In this document: one piece after another, positions 36,540-44,982 of the stretch
Layout of the letters: each line of letters starts with the position of its first letter
Numbering within the stretch: the stretch's first letter is position 1
NCBI RefSeq assembly: GCF_024494465.1
Contig: NZ_JAETXM010000001.1
Coordinates: 682,001-746,000 of the forward strand
Direction of reading: 5' to 3'
Source: Bacillus sp. V3B
GTDB taxonomy: Bacteria; Bacillota; Bacilli; Bacillales; Cytobacillaceae
DNA: 64,000 bases
Notes under the pieces: model-generated
Told to the model about the DNA's origin: nothing
Databases searched by the model: none
What the model saw: only the letters and a program-made list of their open reading frames with translations
Translations under genes and position numbers: made by a program

Positions 36540-36884
36540 ATGCATAAATTAATCGAAGAAATCACAAAAGAACAACTTCGTTCAGATCTTCCTACATTCC
36601 GTCCTGGTGACACTGTACGTGTACACGTAAAAGTTGTCGAAGGTACTCGTGAACGTATTCAGGTTTATGAAGGTGTTGTGATTAAGCGTCGTGGTGGTGG
36701 AATTAGCGAAACTTTTACTGTTCGTAAGATCTCTTACGGAGTAGGCGTAGAGCGTACATTCCCTGTCCATACACCAAAAATTGCGCAACTTGAAGTAATT
36801 CGCCGTGGTAAAGTACGCCGTGCGAAACTTTACTATTTACGTAATTTACGTGGTAAAAAAGCGCGTATTAAAGAAATTCGATAA
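36540..36884 (+). CDS. rplS: 50S ribosomal protein L19
   Basis: The 114-residue L19, [20 protein letters not shown] and onward, with [28 protein letters not shown] and [16 protein letters not shown]. It lies at the 30S-50S interface. ATG 36540 follows GGAAGGAG; the upstream in-frame start at 36504 would lie in the leader RNA. A perfect terminator follows. Confidence 0.97.
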   Translation: MHKLIEEITKEQLRSDLPTFRPGDTVRVHVKVVEGTRERIQVYEGVVIKRRGGGISETFTVRKISYGVGVERTFPVHTPKIAQLEVIRRGKVRRAKLYYLRNLRGKKARIKEIR

Positions 36885-36892
36885 AAGAGTCA

Positions 36893-36926
36893 AAAAAGGA
36901 GCTTGGTTAACAGGCTCCTTTTTATT
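36893..36926 (+). terminator. Terminator after rplS
   Basis: AAAAAGGAGC (36893-36902) and GCTCCTTTTT (36914-36923) pair perfectly over 11 bases. Confidence 0.9.
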
Positions 36927-36942
36927 GAATTTTAATTCTTTT

Positions 36943-36970
36943 TTGTTTTGTATTAAAATTAATGTAAAAT
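36943..36970 (+). promoter_or_regulatory. Candidate promoter for lepB-rbgA
   Basis: TTGTTT (36943-36948), 16-base spacer, TAAAAT (36965-36970). Moderate match in an AT-rich region. Confidence 0.4.
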
Positions 36971-37116
36971 AGTGATAGAGATGATGTAAAAATGTTTGGG
37001 GTAGGAAGCAAAACTCAAAAATGGATGCTTAGTAATCATTAGTGAAATGATTTAAAAAAAGAATGTTTTTTTTGATCACTTTAAAGAGAAAATACCCTAG
37101 AATGGTGGGGAATGCG

Positions 37117-37668
37117 TTGGCAAAAAAGAATGAACTTTGGGAATGGATAAAGGCACTTGTCATTGCTGTATTATTAGCAGCTGTAATACGTTATTTTTTA
37201 TTTGCTCCGATTGTCGTTGATGGGCTATCAATGATGCCGACATTACATGATCAAGATAGAATGATTGTCAACAAATTCAGCTATACAATAGGTGAACCAG
37301 ATCGATTTGATATCATTGTTTTTCACGCACCGGAAAATAAAGACTACATAAAACGGGTGATCGGTTTGCCCGGAGATACAATTGAATATAGAGATGATAC
37401 CCTTTATGTGAATGGAACTGCATATGAGGAGCCATATCTTGATGAGTATAAAAAACAAGTCATCGATGGTCCACTAACTAATTCATTTACATTACGAGAG
37501 ACTCCAGTAGGTAGTGATGTAGTTCCAGAAGGACATTTGTTTGTCATGGGTGATAATCGTCGATTTAGTAAGGATAGCCGACATATTGGAACAGTTCCGA
37601 TGGAAGAAGTGTTAGGAAAAACAAGTGTTATTTATTGGCCTATAGAAGACGTGCGTCTTATTAAATAA
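37117..37668 (+). CDS. lepB: Type I signal peptidase
   Basis: Cleaves signal peptides from exported proteins at the outer face of the membrane. The 183-residue SipS-type protein has one N-terminal transmembrane helix (about 11-30), the nucleophile Ser38 in VDGLSMMPTL, the general base Lys79 in DYIKRVIGLPGD, and the MGDNRRFSKDSRHIG box. TTG 37117 is preferred because GGTGGGG (37104-37110) is at normal spacing. ATG 37102 is an alternative adding five residues; ATG 37063 has no ribosome site. Location before rbgA is usual in many Bacillus relatives but not in B. subtilis. Confidence 0.93.
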   Translation: MAKKNELWEWIKALVIAVLLAAVIRYFLFAPIVVDGLSMMPTLHDQDRMIVNKFSYTIGEPDRFDIIVFHAPENKDYIKRVIGLPGDTIEYRDDTLYVNGTAYEEPYLDEYKKQVIDGPLTNSFTLRETPVGSDVVPEGHLFVMGDNRRFSKDSRHIGTVPMEEVLGKTSVIYWPIEDVRLIK

Positions 37669-37686
37669 AGCGGGAGGTTGTATTTA

Positions 37687-38565
37687 TTGACCATTCAATG
37701 GTTTCCAGGCCATATGGCCAAAGCTAGAAGACAGGTTACAGAAAAATTAAAACTCATAGATATTATATTTGAATTGGTGGATGCTCGGATTCCCCTTTCA
37801 TCTCGAAATCCGATGATTGATGAAATCATTCAACATAAACCAAGGTTAGTATTGTTGAATAAAGCAGATATGGCAGATAAAACCATTACGAAGGAATGGA
37901 TTGAGTATTTCCATAGTAAAGGGATTAAGGCACTAGCTATTAATTCCCATGCAGGGACAGGGATGAAAGAAATTGTGTCCGCTACAAAGGAAATATTAAA
38001 AGATAAGTTTGACAGGATGAAAGCAAAAGGTGTAAACAATCCAAGAGCCATTAGAGCGATGATTGTAGGTATTCCAAATGTTGGGAAATCAACTCTAATC
38101 AACCGGCTAGTTAAAAAAAATATTGCGAGGACAGGTAATACTCCAGGTGTGACGAAAGCTCAACAATGGATCAAAGTAGGGAAAGAGCTTGAATTATTGG
38201 ATACACCAGGAATACTGTGGCCGAAATTTGAGGATCCGGAAGTTGGTTTAAAGCTTGCTTTAACAGGGGCTATAAAAGATACGATTCTAAATTTACAAGA
38301 TGTTGCTATATATGCATTGCGATTTCTTGAAGCTAATTATCCGTATCGCTTAAAGGAACGTTTTCAGCTTGAAGAATTCCCAGAAGATATTGTTGTATTC
38401 TTTGATCAAATTGGTAGGAAACGTGGCTGTCTAATGGGAAAAGGGGAAATAGACTACGATAAAGTGACCGAACTTATTATTAGAGAAATTCGGTCGGAAA
38501 AGATGGGTGCTCTTTCCTTTGAACAACCAGGGCAACTAGTAAACGATGGTTATTCTGAAAAATAA
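37687..38565 (+). CDS. rbgA: Ribosome biogenesis GTPase RbgA (YlqF)
   Basis: A circularly permuted GTPase essential for late 50S assembly (incorporation of L16, L27 and others). The 292-residue protein begins [17 protein letters not shown], and shows G4 NKADMAD, then G1 [14 protein letters not shown], and G3 [10 protein letters not shown]. The C-terminal helical ANTAR-like domain follows. TTG 37687 is chosen since CGGGAGG at 37671-37677 gives a 9-base spacer; a TTG at 37678 is too close. Confidence 0.95.
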   Translation: MTIQWFPGHMAKARRQVTEKLKLIDIIFELVDARIPLSSRNPMIDEIIQHKPRLVLLNKADMADKTITKEWIEYFHSKGIKALAINSHAGTGMKEIVSATKEILKDKFDRMKAKGVNNPRAIRAMIVGIPNVGKSTLINRLVKKNIARTGNTPGVTKAQQWIKVGKELELLDTPGILWPKFEDPEVGLKLALTGAIKDTILNLQDVAIYALRFLEANYPYRLKERFQLEEFPEDIVVFFDQIGRKRGCLMGKGEIDYDKVTELIIREIRSEKMGALSFEQPGQLVNDGYSEK

Positions 38566-38582
38566 AGAAGATGATATATTGA

Positions 38583-38624
38583 AAAATCAAGACTATTCCC
38601 TTTAGAATGGTCTTGATTTTTTTC
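38583..38624 (+). terminator. Terminator after rbgA
   Basis: A 16-bp stem, AAAATCAAGACTATTC (38583-38598) with GAATGGTCTTGATTTT (38605-38620), one G-T pair, 6-base loop, then TTT. Confidence 0.9.
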
Positions 38625-38671
38625 GAGCAGTACCGATAGTATTAATAGAAAAGAGATAGGAGTTATTCTAG

Positions 38672-39442
38672 TTGAAATGGACGATTAAAGAAATCACAGA
38701 AAAACTTTCAAAGGTAACAGATCAGAATGATGATTTTGTCATGCAGCTCAAACAAGATGAGCGAAAGGGTGTTCAAACATTAATAAAAAGATGGAGTCGT
38801 GAGCAGGAACAAAAAAAACAGCAATATGAGAAATTTATGTTTATGACAGCATATGAGCAAAAATATCATAACGAAGGTTATCGATTTATGGCTGGAATTG
38901 ATGAGGTAGGCAGAGGTCCACTAGCAGGCCCAGTCGTCGCTGCAGCTGTGGTTTTGCCACACAACTTCTATCTTCCAGGAATCGATGACTCTAAAAAGTT
39001 AAGTGAGCAAAAACGAGAGCAATTTTTTACTGAAATAAGTGAAAAAGCTGTGTCAATCGGAATTGGTTTGATTGAAAGCGATGAAATTGATACAATAAAT
39101 ATTTTTAAAGCTACCAAAAAGGCGATGTTAGCTGCGATTCAACAGTTAGAACCAAAACCAGATTTTCTCTTAATTGACGCAGTAAAACTTGAAACATCCT
39201 ATCCATCGGAGGCCATTATAAAAGGTGATGGTCTTAGTGTCTCTATTGCGGCTGCATCTATCGTGGCAAAAGTAACGCGTGATCGAATCTTAAAGGATTA
39301 TGACCGGCTATACCCACAGTATGGTTTTGCCCGCAATGCTGGTTATGGAACGAAGGAACATCTGCAAGCGATTAAACTACACGGAATTACACCAATTCAT
39401 CGTAAAAGTTTTTCCCCTGTAAAGGAATATATCCATTCATGA
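38672..39442 (+). CDS. rnhB: Ribonuclease HII
   Basis: Removes single ribonucleotides and RNA primers from DNA. The 256-residue protein has about 70 extra N-terminal residues typical of Firmicute RNase HII. The GIDEVGRGPLAGP motif follows, with Asp77 and Glu78, then the DAVKL aspartate and a SIAAASIVAKVTRDRI helix. TTG start with GATAGGAG at 38655-38662. Confidence 0.95.
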   Translation: MKWTIKEITEKLSKVTDQNDDFVMQLKQDERKGVQTLIKRWSREQEQKKQQYEKFMFMTAYEQKYHNEGYRFMAGIDEVGRGPLAGPVVAAAVVLPHNFYLPGIDDSKKLSEQKREQFFTEISEKAVSIGIGLIESDEIDTINIFKATKKAMLAAIQQLEPKPDFLLIDAVKLETSYPSEAIIKGDGLSVSIAAASIVAKVTRDRILKDYDRLYPQYGFARNAGYGTKEHLQAIKLHGITPIHRKSFSPVKEYIHS

Positions 39443-39452
39443 AGGTGACAAC

Positions 39453-40859
39453 ATGACCATGATAAATAATTTAATAACTGGGTTATTAAAAGAGGGGGCA
39501 ACACAAGAATTTAAAACAACCTCCTTTCAGCCTGGTCAAATTTTAAACGGAAAAATAATTAAGCTATTTCCAAATGGAATTGCCTCGTTACAAGTAGGAT
39601 CGCAAAAAATAGTTGCCCAATTAGAAGCATCTTTAGAAGCCAATCAAAAATATTGGTTTCAAGTCCAACCTGGAGAAGGAAAGGTCAGATTGAAGGTGGT
39701 TGGACATGTAGCGGATATTGGGCCTGGACGAACCTCAAATGGAATGCATATGAACACTAGAAAACCTGATACCTCTGGGGCTTCGCTGGCTGGTTTATTA
39801 AAAGAACTATCCATTCCTGTAAATGAAGAGAACACAGAAATCATGCGTTTTTTTCTTAAGGAACAGCTCCCTATCGGTAAAGAAATCGTTCATCAAACAG
39901 CAAGTTGGTTAAAAGAATCTGATGCTAGTCAAGATGGATTAGAAGCCGTTAAGCAGATGCTACATAAACAGCTTCCGATGACGAAGACAGCTTTCCAAGC
40001 TGTTCTTGCTATAATGAACAATGAGTCTTTCACAGAGTCCTTAGAAACGCTCGGAAACCTGTTAAAGGAGCAACCTTTAACGAAAGTAGGAAACCAACTA
40101 GCTCTTTTTATAGATGAATTTAATACCCCCGGGATAAATGTGGAAAAGTTGTTAAATGACCAGAAAAATGGAATGAACATGAGGAGTGAATCATTAGCAG
40201 CGACCAATTCTGCTTTACAGGATCATTCAGCATTTACAAATTATCTAAAAGGATTGATGAAGAATATTGGATTTTCTTATGAGCATGAAGTGGCACAATT
40301 CCTCAAACAGCCGCAGGAAGAATTATTAAAAAAAGAAGCACTAAAGCCATTATTACTCGATCTTTTAAAGGAAACTTCATCAGGCTCTATAAGTGAAATA
40401 GCGGAAAAAGTACTCCATAAAATAACTGGGCTTCAGATTCTTTCGCAGGATTCAGGTCCAACTCAACAATTTGTCGTACAAGTCCCGGTAGCCTTACAGC
40501 ATAAAGTGGTTGATTTAACGATGCAGTGGAGTGGAAGAAAAAGAGAAAATGGTCAGATTGATCCAGCTTATTGTCGAATTTTATTTTATTTAGAACTCGA
40601 AAACCTTCGTGATACGATTGTCGATATGCAAGTTCAAAACCGAGTTATGACCATATCCGTTATGAATGAAAATGATTCTTTAAAGCAAATAGCTTCTCCT
40701 TTTATTGAGCAATTGAGGGAAAGTTTGAAATCAATCGATTTTAAATTATCGGCTGTTCATTTTACTCAACCATCGAAGCGAGTTATGAAACGGGATAAAC
40801 AACAACTATCTCCATATTTTACCTCAAGCCAATATTCAGGAGTGGATTTGCGTATATGA
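39453..40859 (+). CDS. ylqG: YlqG-like protein with FliK-type C-terminal domain
   Basis: A 468-residue protein. The N-terminal 70 residues include a PGQILNGKIIKLFPNGIASLQVG segment resembling a small beta-barrel. The middle is helical and low in conservation, and the end (about 345-450) resembles the FliK hook-length-control domain: RILFYLELENLRDTIVDMQV, then ISVMNENDSLKQIASPFIEQLRESLKS. The next gene encodes an FlhB-like cytoplasmic tail, the normal partner of FliK, and overlaps by four bases. Function is not established; a secretion-switch role is inferred. GAAGGTGA precedes the start, with ATG 39453 or 39459 possible. Confidence 0.75.
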   Translation: MTMINNLITGLLKEGATQEFKTTSFQPGQILNGKIIKLFPNGIASLQVGSQKIVAQLEASLEANQKYWFQVQPGEGKVRLKVVGHVADIGPGRTSNGMHMNTRKPDTSGASLAGLLKELSIPVNEENTEIMRFFLKEQLPIGKEIVHQTASWLKESDASQDGLEAVKQMLHKQLPMTKTAFQAVLAIMNNESFTESLETLGNLLKEQPLTKVGNQLALFIDEFNTPGINVEKLLNDQKNGMNMRSESLAATNSALQDHSAFTNYLKGLMKNIGFSYEHEVAQFLKQPQEELLKKEALKPLLLDLLKETSSGSISEIAEKVLHKITGLQILSQDSGPTQQFVVQVPVALQHKVVDLTMQWSGRKRENGQIDPAYCRILFYLELENLRDTIVDMQVQNRVMTISVMNENDSLKQIASPFIEQLRESLKSIDFKLSAVHFTQPSKRVMKRDKQQLSPYFTSSQYSGVDLRI

Positions 40860-41149
40860 GCTATAATCAAGATGAAAAAAGAAAAGAAGCAGTTGCATTG
40901 AATTATGATGAGAAGCAAATGAATGCACCCACTGTTGTGGCAAAAGGCAAGGGACTTATTGCTGACAAGATTTTGTCAGAAGCGAAAGAGCATCATGTTC
41001 CGATACAAGAAGATCCTTCTTTAGTTGAGTTATTAGGAAAACTGAATATCAATGATCGTATTCCTGACGAGCTTTATCAGGCAGTTGCTGAAGTATTTGC
41101 TTTTATTTATCGTGCGGATAAGCAGGCAAGTAAAAAGCGAGATGGTTGA
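40856..41149 (+). CDS. ylqH: FlhB C-terminal-like protein YlqH (FlhX type)
   Basis: A 97-residue protein equivalent to the cytoplasmic domain of FlhB: EAVALNYDEKQMNAPTVVAKGKGLIADKILSEAKEHHVPI and ELLGKLNINDRIPDELYQAVAEVFAFIYR. The transmembrane half of FlhB is absent. The FlhB autocleavage motif NPTH reads NAPT here, so self-cleavage is not expected. Such stand-alone tails (FlhX) can replace the FlhB C-domain in some bacteria. It overlaps ylqG by four bases. Confidence 0.85.
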   Translation: MSYNQDEKRKEAVALNYDEKQMNAPTVVAKGKGLIADKILSEAKEHHVPIQEDPSLVELLGKLNINDRIPDELYQAVAEVFAFIYRADKQASKKRDG

Positions 41150-41176
41150 CTGAGGTTACGTAGAATCTCGTTTTTT
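41138..41176 (+). terminator. Probable terminator after ylqH
   Basis: CGAGAT (41138-41143, within the ylqH end) pairs with ATCTCG (41165-41170), followed by TTTTTT; loop 21 bases. Confidence 0.5.
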
Positions 41177-41468
41177 ACGTCTGCTAAAGTTTGTGCAATC
41201 ATCTGAAATAAGTAAGGGATTTAACAGAGATGATTATTTTAATATAGTTAAATTTAATGAAAACGCTTTCAATGAAGTGAATTTTTGAATATTTTAAAAA
41301 AATGATTATTTTTGATTCATTATAGTAGACAAGCTACTATTCATTATATAAAATGAAAGCGCAGTATATTTTTACTTTATATAATAGTGAAAATTTTCTG
41401 GATATGAAAGTGATCTAATAAGCAAGTTTGTAGAATGCTTTCTTAATAGTTTAGTAGGAGGATGGGAA
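41150..41468. other. Regulatory intergenic region upstream of sucCD
   Basis: About 319 bases, very AT-rich, no ORF. It contains the end of the ylqH terminator, a perfect cre box, a repeated TTCATTATA (near 41316 and 41340) around the hairpin TAGTAG/CTACTA, a half-cre (TGAAAGCGC at 41354) and a TATAAT at 41380-41385 that may be the sucC -10. Confidence 0.6.
41258..41271. promoter_or_regulatory. CcpA-binding cre box upstream of sucCD
   Basis: TGAAAACGCTTTCA is a perfect palindrome agreeing fully with the cre consensus TGWNANCGNTNWCA. It lies about 200 bases before sucC, consistent with carbon catabolite control of TCA-cycle genes. Confidence 0.85.
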
Positions 41469-42626
41469 ATGAATATTCACGAGTACCAGGGAAAAGAAAT
41501 CCTCAGAAAATATGGGGTATCGGTTCCAAATGGAAAAGTTGCATTTACAGTTGAAGAAGCTGTTGAAGCGGCGAAAGAACTTGGGACTGACGTTTGTGTT
41601 GTAAAGGCTCAAATTCATGCTGGAGGGCGTGGAAAAGCTGGTGGAGTTAAAGTAGCGAAGAACTTAGAAGAAGTCCGTACATACGCGAATGAAATTCTTG
41701 GGAAAACACTCGTTACACATCAAACAGGACCAGAGGGAAAAGAAGTAAAACGCCTCCTTATTGAAGAAGGCTGTGACATTAAAAAAGAATATTACGTTGG
41801 TCTTGTTTTAGATCGAGCAACGTCACGTGTTGTTTTAATGGCTTCTGAAGAAGGCGGAACAGAAATCGAAGAAGTAGCAGAAAAAACACCGGAAAAAATC
41901 TTTAAAGAAGAAATTGATCCAGTTATTGGTTTAATGCCTTATCAAGCACGTCGTGTTGCGTTCAATATCAATATTCCACATGATTTGATCGGTCAAGCGG
42001 TTAAATTTATGTTAGGTCTTTATAGTGCTTATATAGAAAAAGATTGCTCGATTGCAGAAATCAATCCACTTGTTGTAACAGGTGATGGAAAAGTAATGGC
42101 TTTAGATGCGAAATTAAACTTTGATTCAAATGCGTTATACAGACAAAAAGATATTGTTGAATACCGTGACCTTGAAGAAGAAGATGCAAAAGAAATTGAA
42201 GCGTCTAAATATGACTTAAGTTATATTTCTTTAGATGGTAATATTGGTTGTATGGTAAATGGTGCAGGTCTTGCCATGTCGACAATGGATATTATCAACT
42301 ATTATGGTGGGCAACCAGCAAACTTCCTTGATGTTGGAGGTAGTGCGACCGCTGAAAAGGTAACAGAAGCATTCAAGATTATCCTTTCTGATTCGAATGT
42401 TAAAGGTATTTTTGTGAATATCTTTGGTGGAATCATGAAGTGTGACGTCATCGCCACAGGTGTAGTGGAAGCTGTAAAGCAAATCGGACTTCAAATTCCA
42501 CTTGTTGTTCGCTTAGAAGGAACAAATGTTGATCTCGGAAAAAATATTTTAAATGAATCTGGTTTAAATATTGTGGCAGCTGAGTCAATGGCTGACGGAG
42601 CACAAAAAATAGTTTCACTAGTATAA
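41469..42626 (+). CDS. sucC: Succinate-CoA ligase (ADP-forming), beta subunit
   Basis: The 385-residue subunit with an ATP-grasp domain ([38 protein letters not shown]) and the CoA-ligase C-terminal domain ([41 protein letters not shown]). It catalyses succinyl-CoA to succinate with ATP formation in the TCA cycle, together with SucD encoded 20 bases later. AGGAGG at 41457-41462. Confidence 0.97.
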   Translation: MNIHEYQGKEILRKYGVSVPNGKVAFTVEEAVEAAKELGTDVCVVKAQIHAGGRGKAGGVKVAKNLEEVRTYANEILGKTLVTHQTGPEGKEVKRLLIEEGCDIKKEYYVGLVLDRATSRVVLMASEEGGTEIEEVAEKTPEKIFKEEIDPVIGLMPYQARRVAFNINIPHDLIGQAVKFMLGLYSAYIEKDCSIAEINPLVVTGDGKVMALDAKLNFDSNALYRQKDIVEYRDLEEEDAKEIEASKYDLSYISLDGNIGCMVNGAGLAMSTMDIINYYGGQPANFLDVGGSATAEKVTEAFKIILSDSNVKGIFVNIFGGIMKCDVIATGVVEAVKQIGLQIPLVVRLEGTNVDLGKNILNESGLNIVAAESMADGAQKIVSLV

Positions 42627-42646
42627 TCTCAGAAAGGAGAATCATT

Positions 42647-43549
42647 GTGAGCGTATTTATTAATAAAGACACAAAAGTAATCGTTCAAGGGATTACCGGT
42701 TCCACGGCCCTTTTTCATACAAAACAAATGTTAGAGTATGGTACAAAAATTGTTGGAGGTACTTCTCCAGGTAAAGGTGGTCAAGAAGTAGAAGGAGTTC
42801 CTGTTTTCAACACTGTCAAAGATGCGGTTGACGCAACAGGTGCAAATGCATCTGTCATTTATGTTCCTGCTCCTTTTGCAGCAGATGCAATCATTGAAGC
42901 GGTTGATGCAGAGCTTGATTTAGTTATTTGTATCACTGAACATATTCCAGTACTAGATATGGTAAAAGTGAAACGTTATATGGAAGGGAAGAATACGCGT
43001 CTTGTCGGTCCAAACTGTCCAGGTGTTATTTCGGCAGATGAATGTAAAATTGGTATAATGCCGGGTTATATTCATAAAAAAGGACATGTAGGTGTGGTAT
43101 CTCGTTCAGGAACGTTAACGTATGAGGCTGTTCATCAGCTTACACAAGCTGGAATTGGTCAAACAACAGCGGTCGGAATAGGTGGAGACCCTGTTAATGG
43201 AACGAACTTTATTGATGTGTTAGCGGCATTTAATGAAGATCCGGAAACGGAAGCGGTTATTATGATTGGTGAAATTGGTGGAACAGCTGAAGAAGAAGCT
43301 GCCGAGTGGGTAAAAGCAAATATGACAAAACCAGTTGTTGGTTTTATTGGCGGACGTACAGCACCTCCAGGCAAACGTATGGGCCATGCAGGGGCTATTA
43401 TTTCTGGTGGAAAAGGAACAGCTGATGAAAAAATCCGCGTTATGAATGAATGTGGAATTAAAGTAGCTGATACACCTTCTGTTATGGGTGAAACATTAAT
43501 TACTGTACTAAAAGAACAAGGGCTTTACGAAAAGTGTAAAACGCATTAA
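42647..43549 (+). CDS. sucD: Succinate-CoA ligase, alpha subunit
   Basis: The 300-residue CoA-binding subunit, with [20 protein letters not shown] near its start and phosphorylated His247 in the MGHAGAII motif. It shows VGPNCPGVI and [13 protein letters not shown], family hallmarks. GTG start with AGAAAGGAG upstream. A terminator ends the operon. Confidence 0.97.
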   Translation: MSVFINKDTKVIVQGITGSTALFHTKQMLEYGTKIVGGTSPGKGGQEVEGVPVFNTVKDAVDATGANASVIYVPAPFAADAIIEAVDAELDLVICITEHIPVLDMVKVKRYMEGKNTRLVGPNCPGVISADECKIGIMPGYIHKKGHVGVVSRSGTLTYEAVHQLTQAGIGQTTAVGIGGDPVNGTNFIDVLAAFNEDPETEAVIMIGEIGGTAEEEAAEWVKANMTKPVVGFIGGRTAPPGKRMGHAGAIISGGKGTADEKIRVMNECGIKVADTPSVMGETLITVLKEQGLYEKCKTH

Positions 43550-43562
43550 TTTGATAGGAATT

Positions 43563-43587
43563 AGCCCCTTTATTTAGAGGGGCTTTT
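43563..43587 (+). terminator. Terminator after sucD
   Basis: AGCCCCT (43563-43569) pairs with AGGGGCT (43578-43584) over 8 bases, then TTTTC. Confidence 0.8.
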
Positions 43588-43698
43588 CCCCGTTCTTATC
43601 ATTTACTGATTTTTTTACTTCTTTATCAGATTATTTCCCAAAGCTACTTCTTTATAATAATAAAAAATAATAGTCATTCAGCGACTAGGAGGTTCATC

Positions 43699-44565
43699 AT
43701 GAACGAATTCAAACAAAGACTTGTTCATCTCCACCATTGCCAAGGGGCGAGTTGGAATATCATTTTTACGATCCTCAAAAAAGACCCTCAGCTACAATTC
43801 CTTTATGATAGTAGAATAAGAAACTATATTTCCTCACCAACAACAGCAAATACCATCCTACATGATCTACAGTCCAAAAAGATAATGACTACTATTCATG
43901 AGTATGAACAACTTGGCATTCAAACAATTACCATATTTGATCGTGAATATCCAGAAATACTTCGCGAAACATTCAAGCCCCCATGGGTACTATATGTAAA
44001 AGGTGACCTCAGTCTGCTATCCATGAAAAAACGACTCGCTGTAGTAGGTTCACGACAAGCAACTGCTTATGGTAAAAAGTCAATAGAATTATTATTTCCT
44101 AAGTTAATTGAGCAAAAGACGGTCATTGTTAGCGGACTTGCAGTAGGGATAGATGCTTTTGCGCATCATACAGCTATAAAGTTAGGAGGGCAAACAGTTG
44201 GAGTTATTGCAGGTGGGTTTCATTCTCTGTACCCGAAAGAAAATGAAAAGTTAGCCCATGAAATGATGAAGAGGCATCTTGTCATTTCAGAGTACCCACC
44301 AAACATGAAACCACAAAAGTGGCATTTCCCAATGCGTAACCGAATTATTGCTGGGATTAGCCACGGAACCTTAATTATTGAGGCTAAAAAAAGTAGTGGG
44401 TCTTTAATTACAGCAAATTATGCAGTTCATGAAGGCAGGGAAGTTTTTGCAGTTCCAGGACATATCTTTAATCCGAGTTCGGTCGGTACAAATGAACTTA
44501 TCCAACAAGGGGCAAAGTTAGTTATTTCTGCACAAGATATTTTAGAAGAATTCTCATATTACTGA
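43699..44565 (+). CDS. dprA: DNA-processing protein DprA (Smf)
   Basis: Protects incoming single-stranded DNA and loads RecA during natural transformation. The 288-residue protein has a helical N-terminal part and the Rossmann core with VGSRQATAYGKKS, SGLAVGIDAFAHHTAIKLGGQTVGVIAGG and FPMRNRIIAGISHGTLIIEAKKSSGSLITA. The C-terminal winged-helix found in longer members is not evident. TAGGAGG precedes the ATG. Presence does not by itself prove competence. Confidence 0.95.
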   Translation: MNEFKQRLVHLHHCQGASWNIIFTILKKDPQLQFLYDSRIRNYISSPTTANTILHDLQSKKIMTTIHEYEQLGIQTITIFDREYPEILRETFKPPWVLYVKGDLSLLSMKKRLAVVGSRQATAYGKKSIELLFPKLIEQKTVIVSGLAVGIDAFAHHTAIKLGGQTVGVIAGGFHSLYPKENEKLAHEMMKRHLVISEYPPNMKPQKWHFPMRNRIIAGISHGTLIIEAKKSSGSLITANYAVHEGREVFAVPGHIFNPSSVGTNELIQQGAKLVISAQDILEEFSYY

Positions 44566-44982
44566 AATTTGTAATAAAAATATAATTTTTCAATATAATT
44601 CTTAATATAGTGGAGAATAATAACTAATTTCATAGTGGTTTCCCCAATTTTCGAGAAATATACAATAAAAAGGTTGAAATTATTTTTAATCTGTTATACA
44701 TTTTGCAACATAAGTAAAGTATAGATTCTTTAAAGTGATATAAAAATGAATGGAAATGATGAATAATTATAATGGTATAAAGAGCAAAGAAAATGATCAA
44801 AAAATCATTGTGTTTTTGACAATGAAATCGTTTTCCTTTTTGAAGTAACTAGGGAAAAAGGAAAAATATTCATTCTTTTGTTTGACAGATGGGATAAAAA
44901 TGGACAATAATAATGAATATTTTAAGTTTACTGTAAAGATAGAAATAATGTGGATATAATCCCTCTTGAGGAGGATTTTGGA
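44566..44982. other. Long AT-rich gap dprA-topA
   Basis: 417 bases with no credible ORF. It includes AATGAT/ATCATT (near 44793-44810) followed by GTGTTTTT, a weak terminator candidate. It also has TTGACA boxes at 44816-44821 and 44882-44887, a cre-like sequence at 44823-44836, and TATAAT at 44955-44960 close to the topA ribosome site. Promoter assignment among these is uncertain. Confidence 0.55.
44823..44836. promoter_or_regulatory. Cre-like sequence upstream of topA
   Basis: TGAAATCGTTTTCC matches the cre consensus at every position except the last and lies directly after a TTGACA (44816-44821). Chance is possible in such AT-rich DNA. Confidence 0.4.

Noticed and set aside
37063-37116. Longer lepB start at 37063
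   Set aside because: No ribosome site before it; the G-rich site near 37104 fits the later TTG, and the shorter protein matches the usual SipS length.
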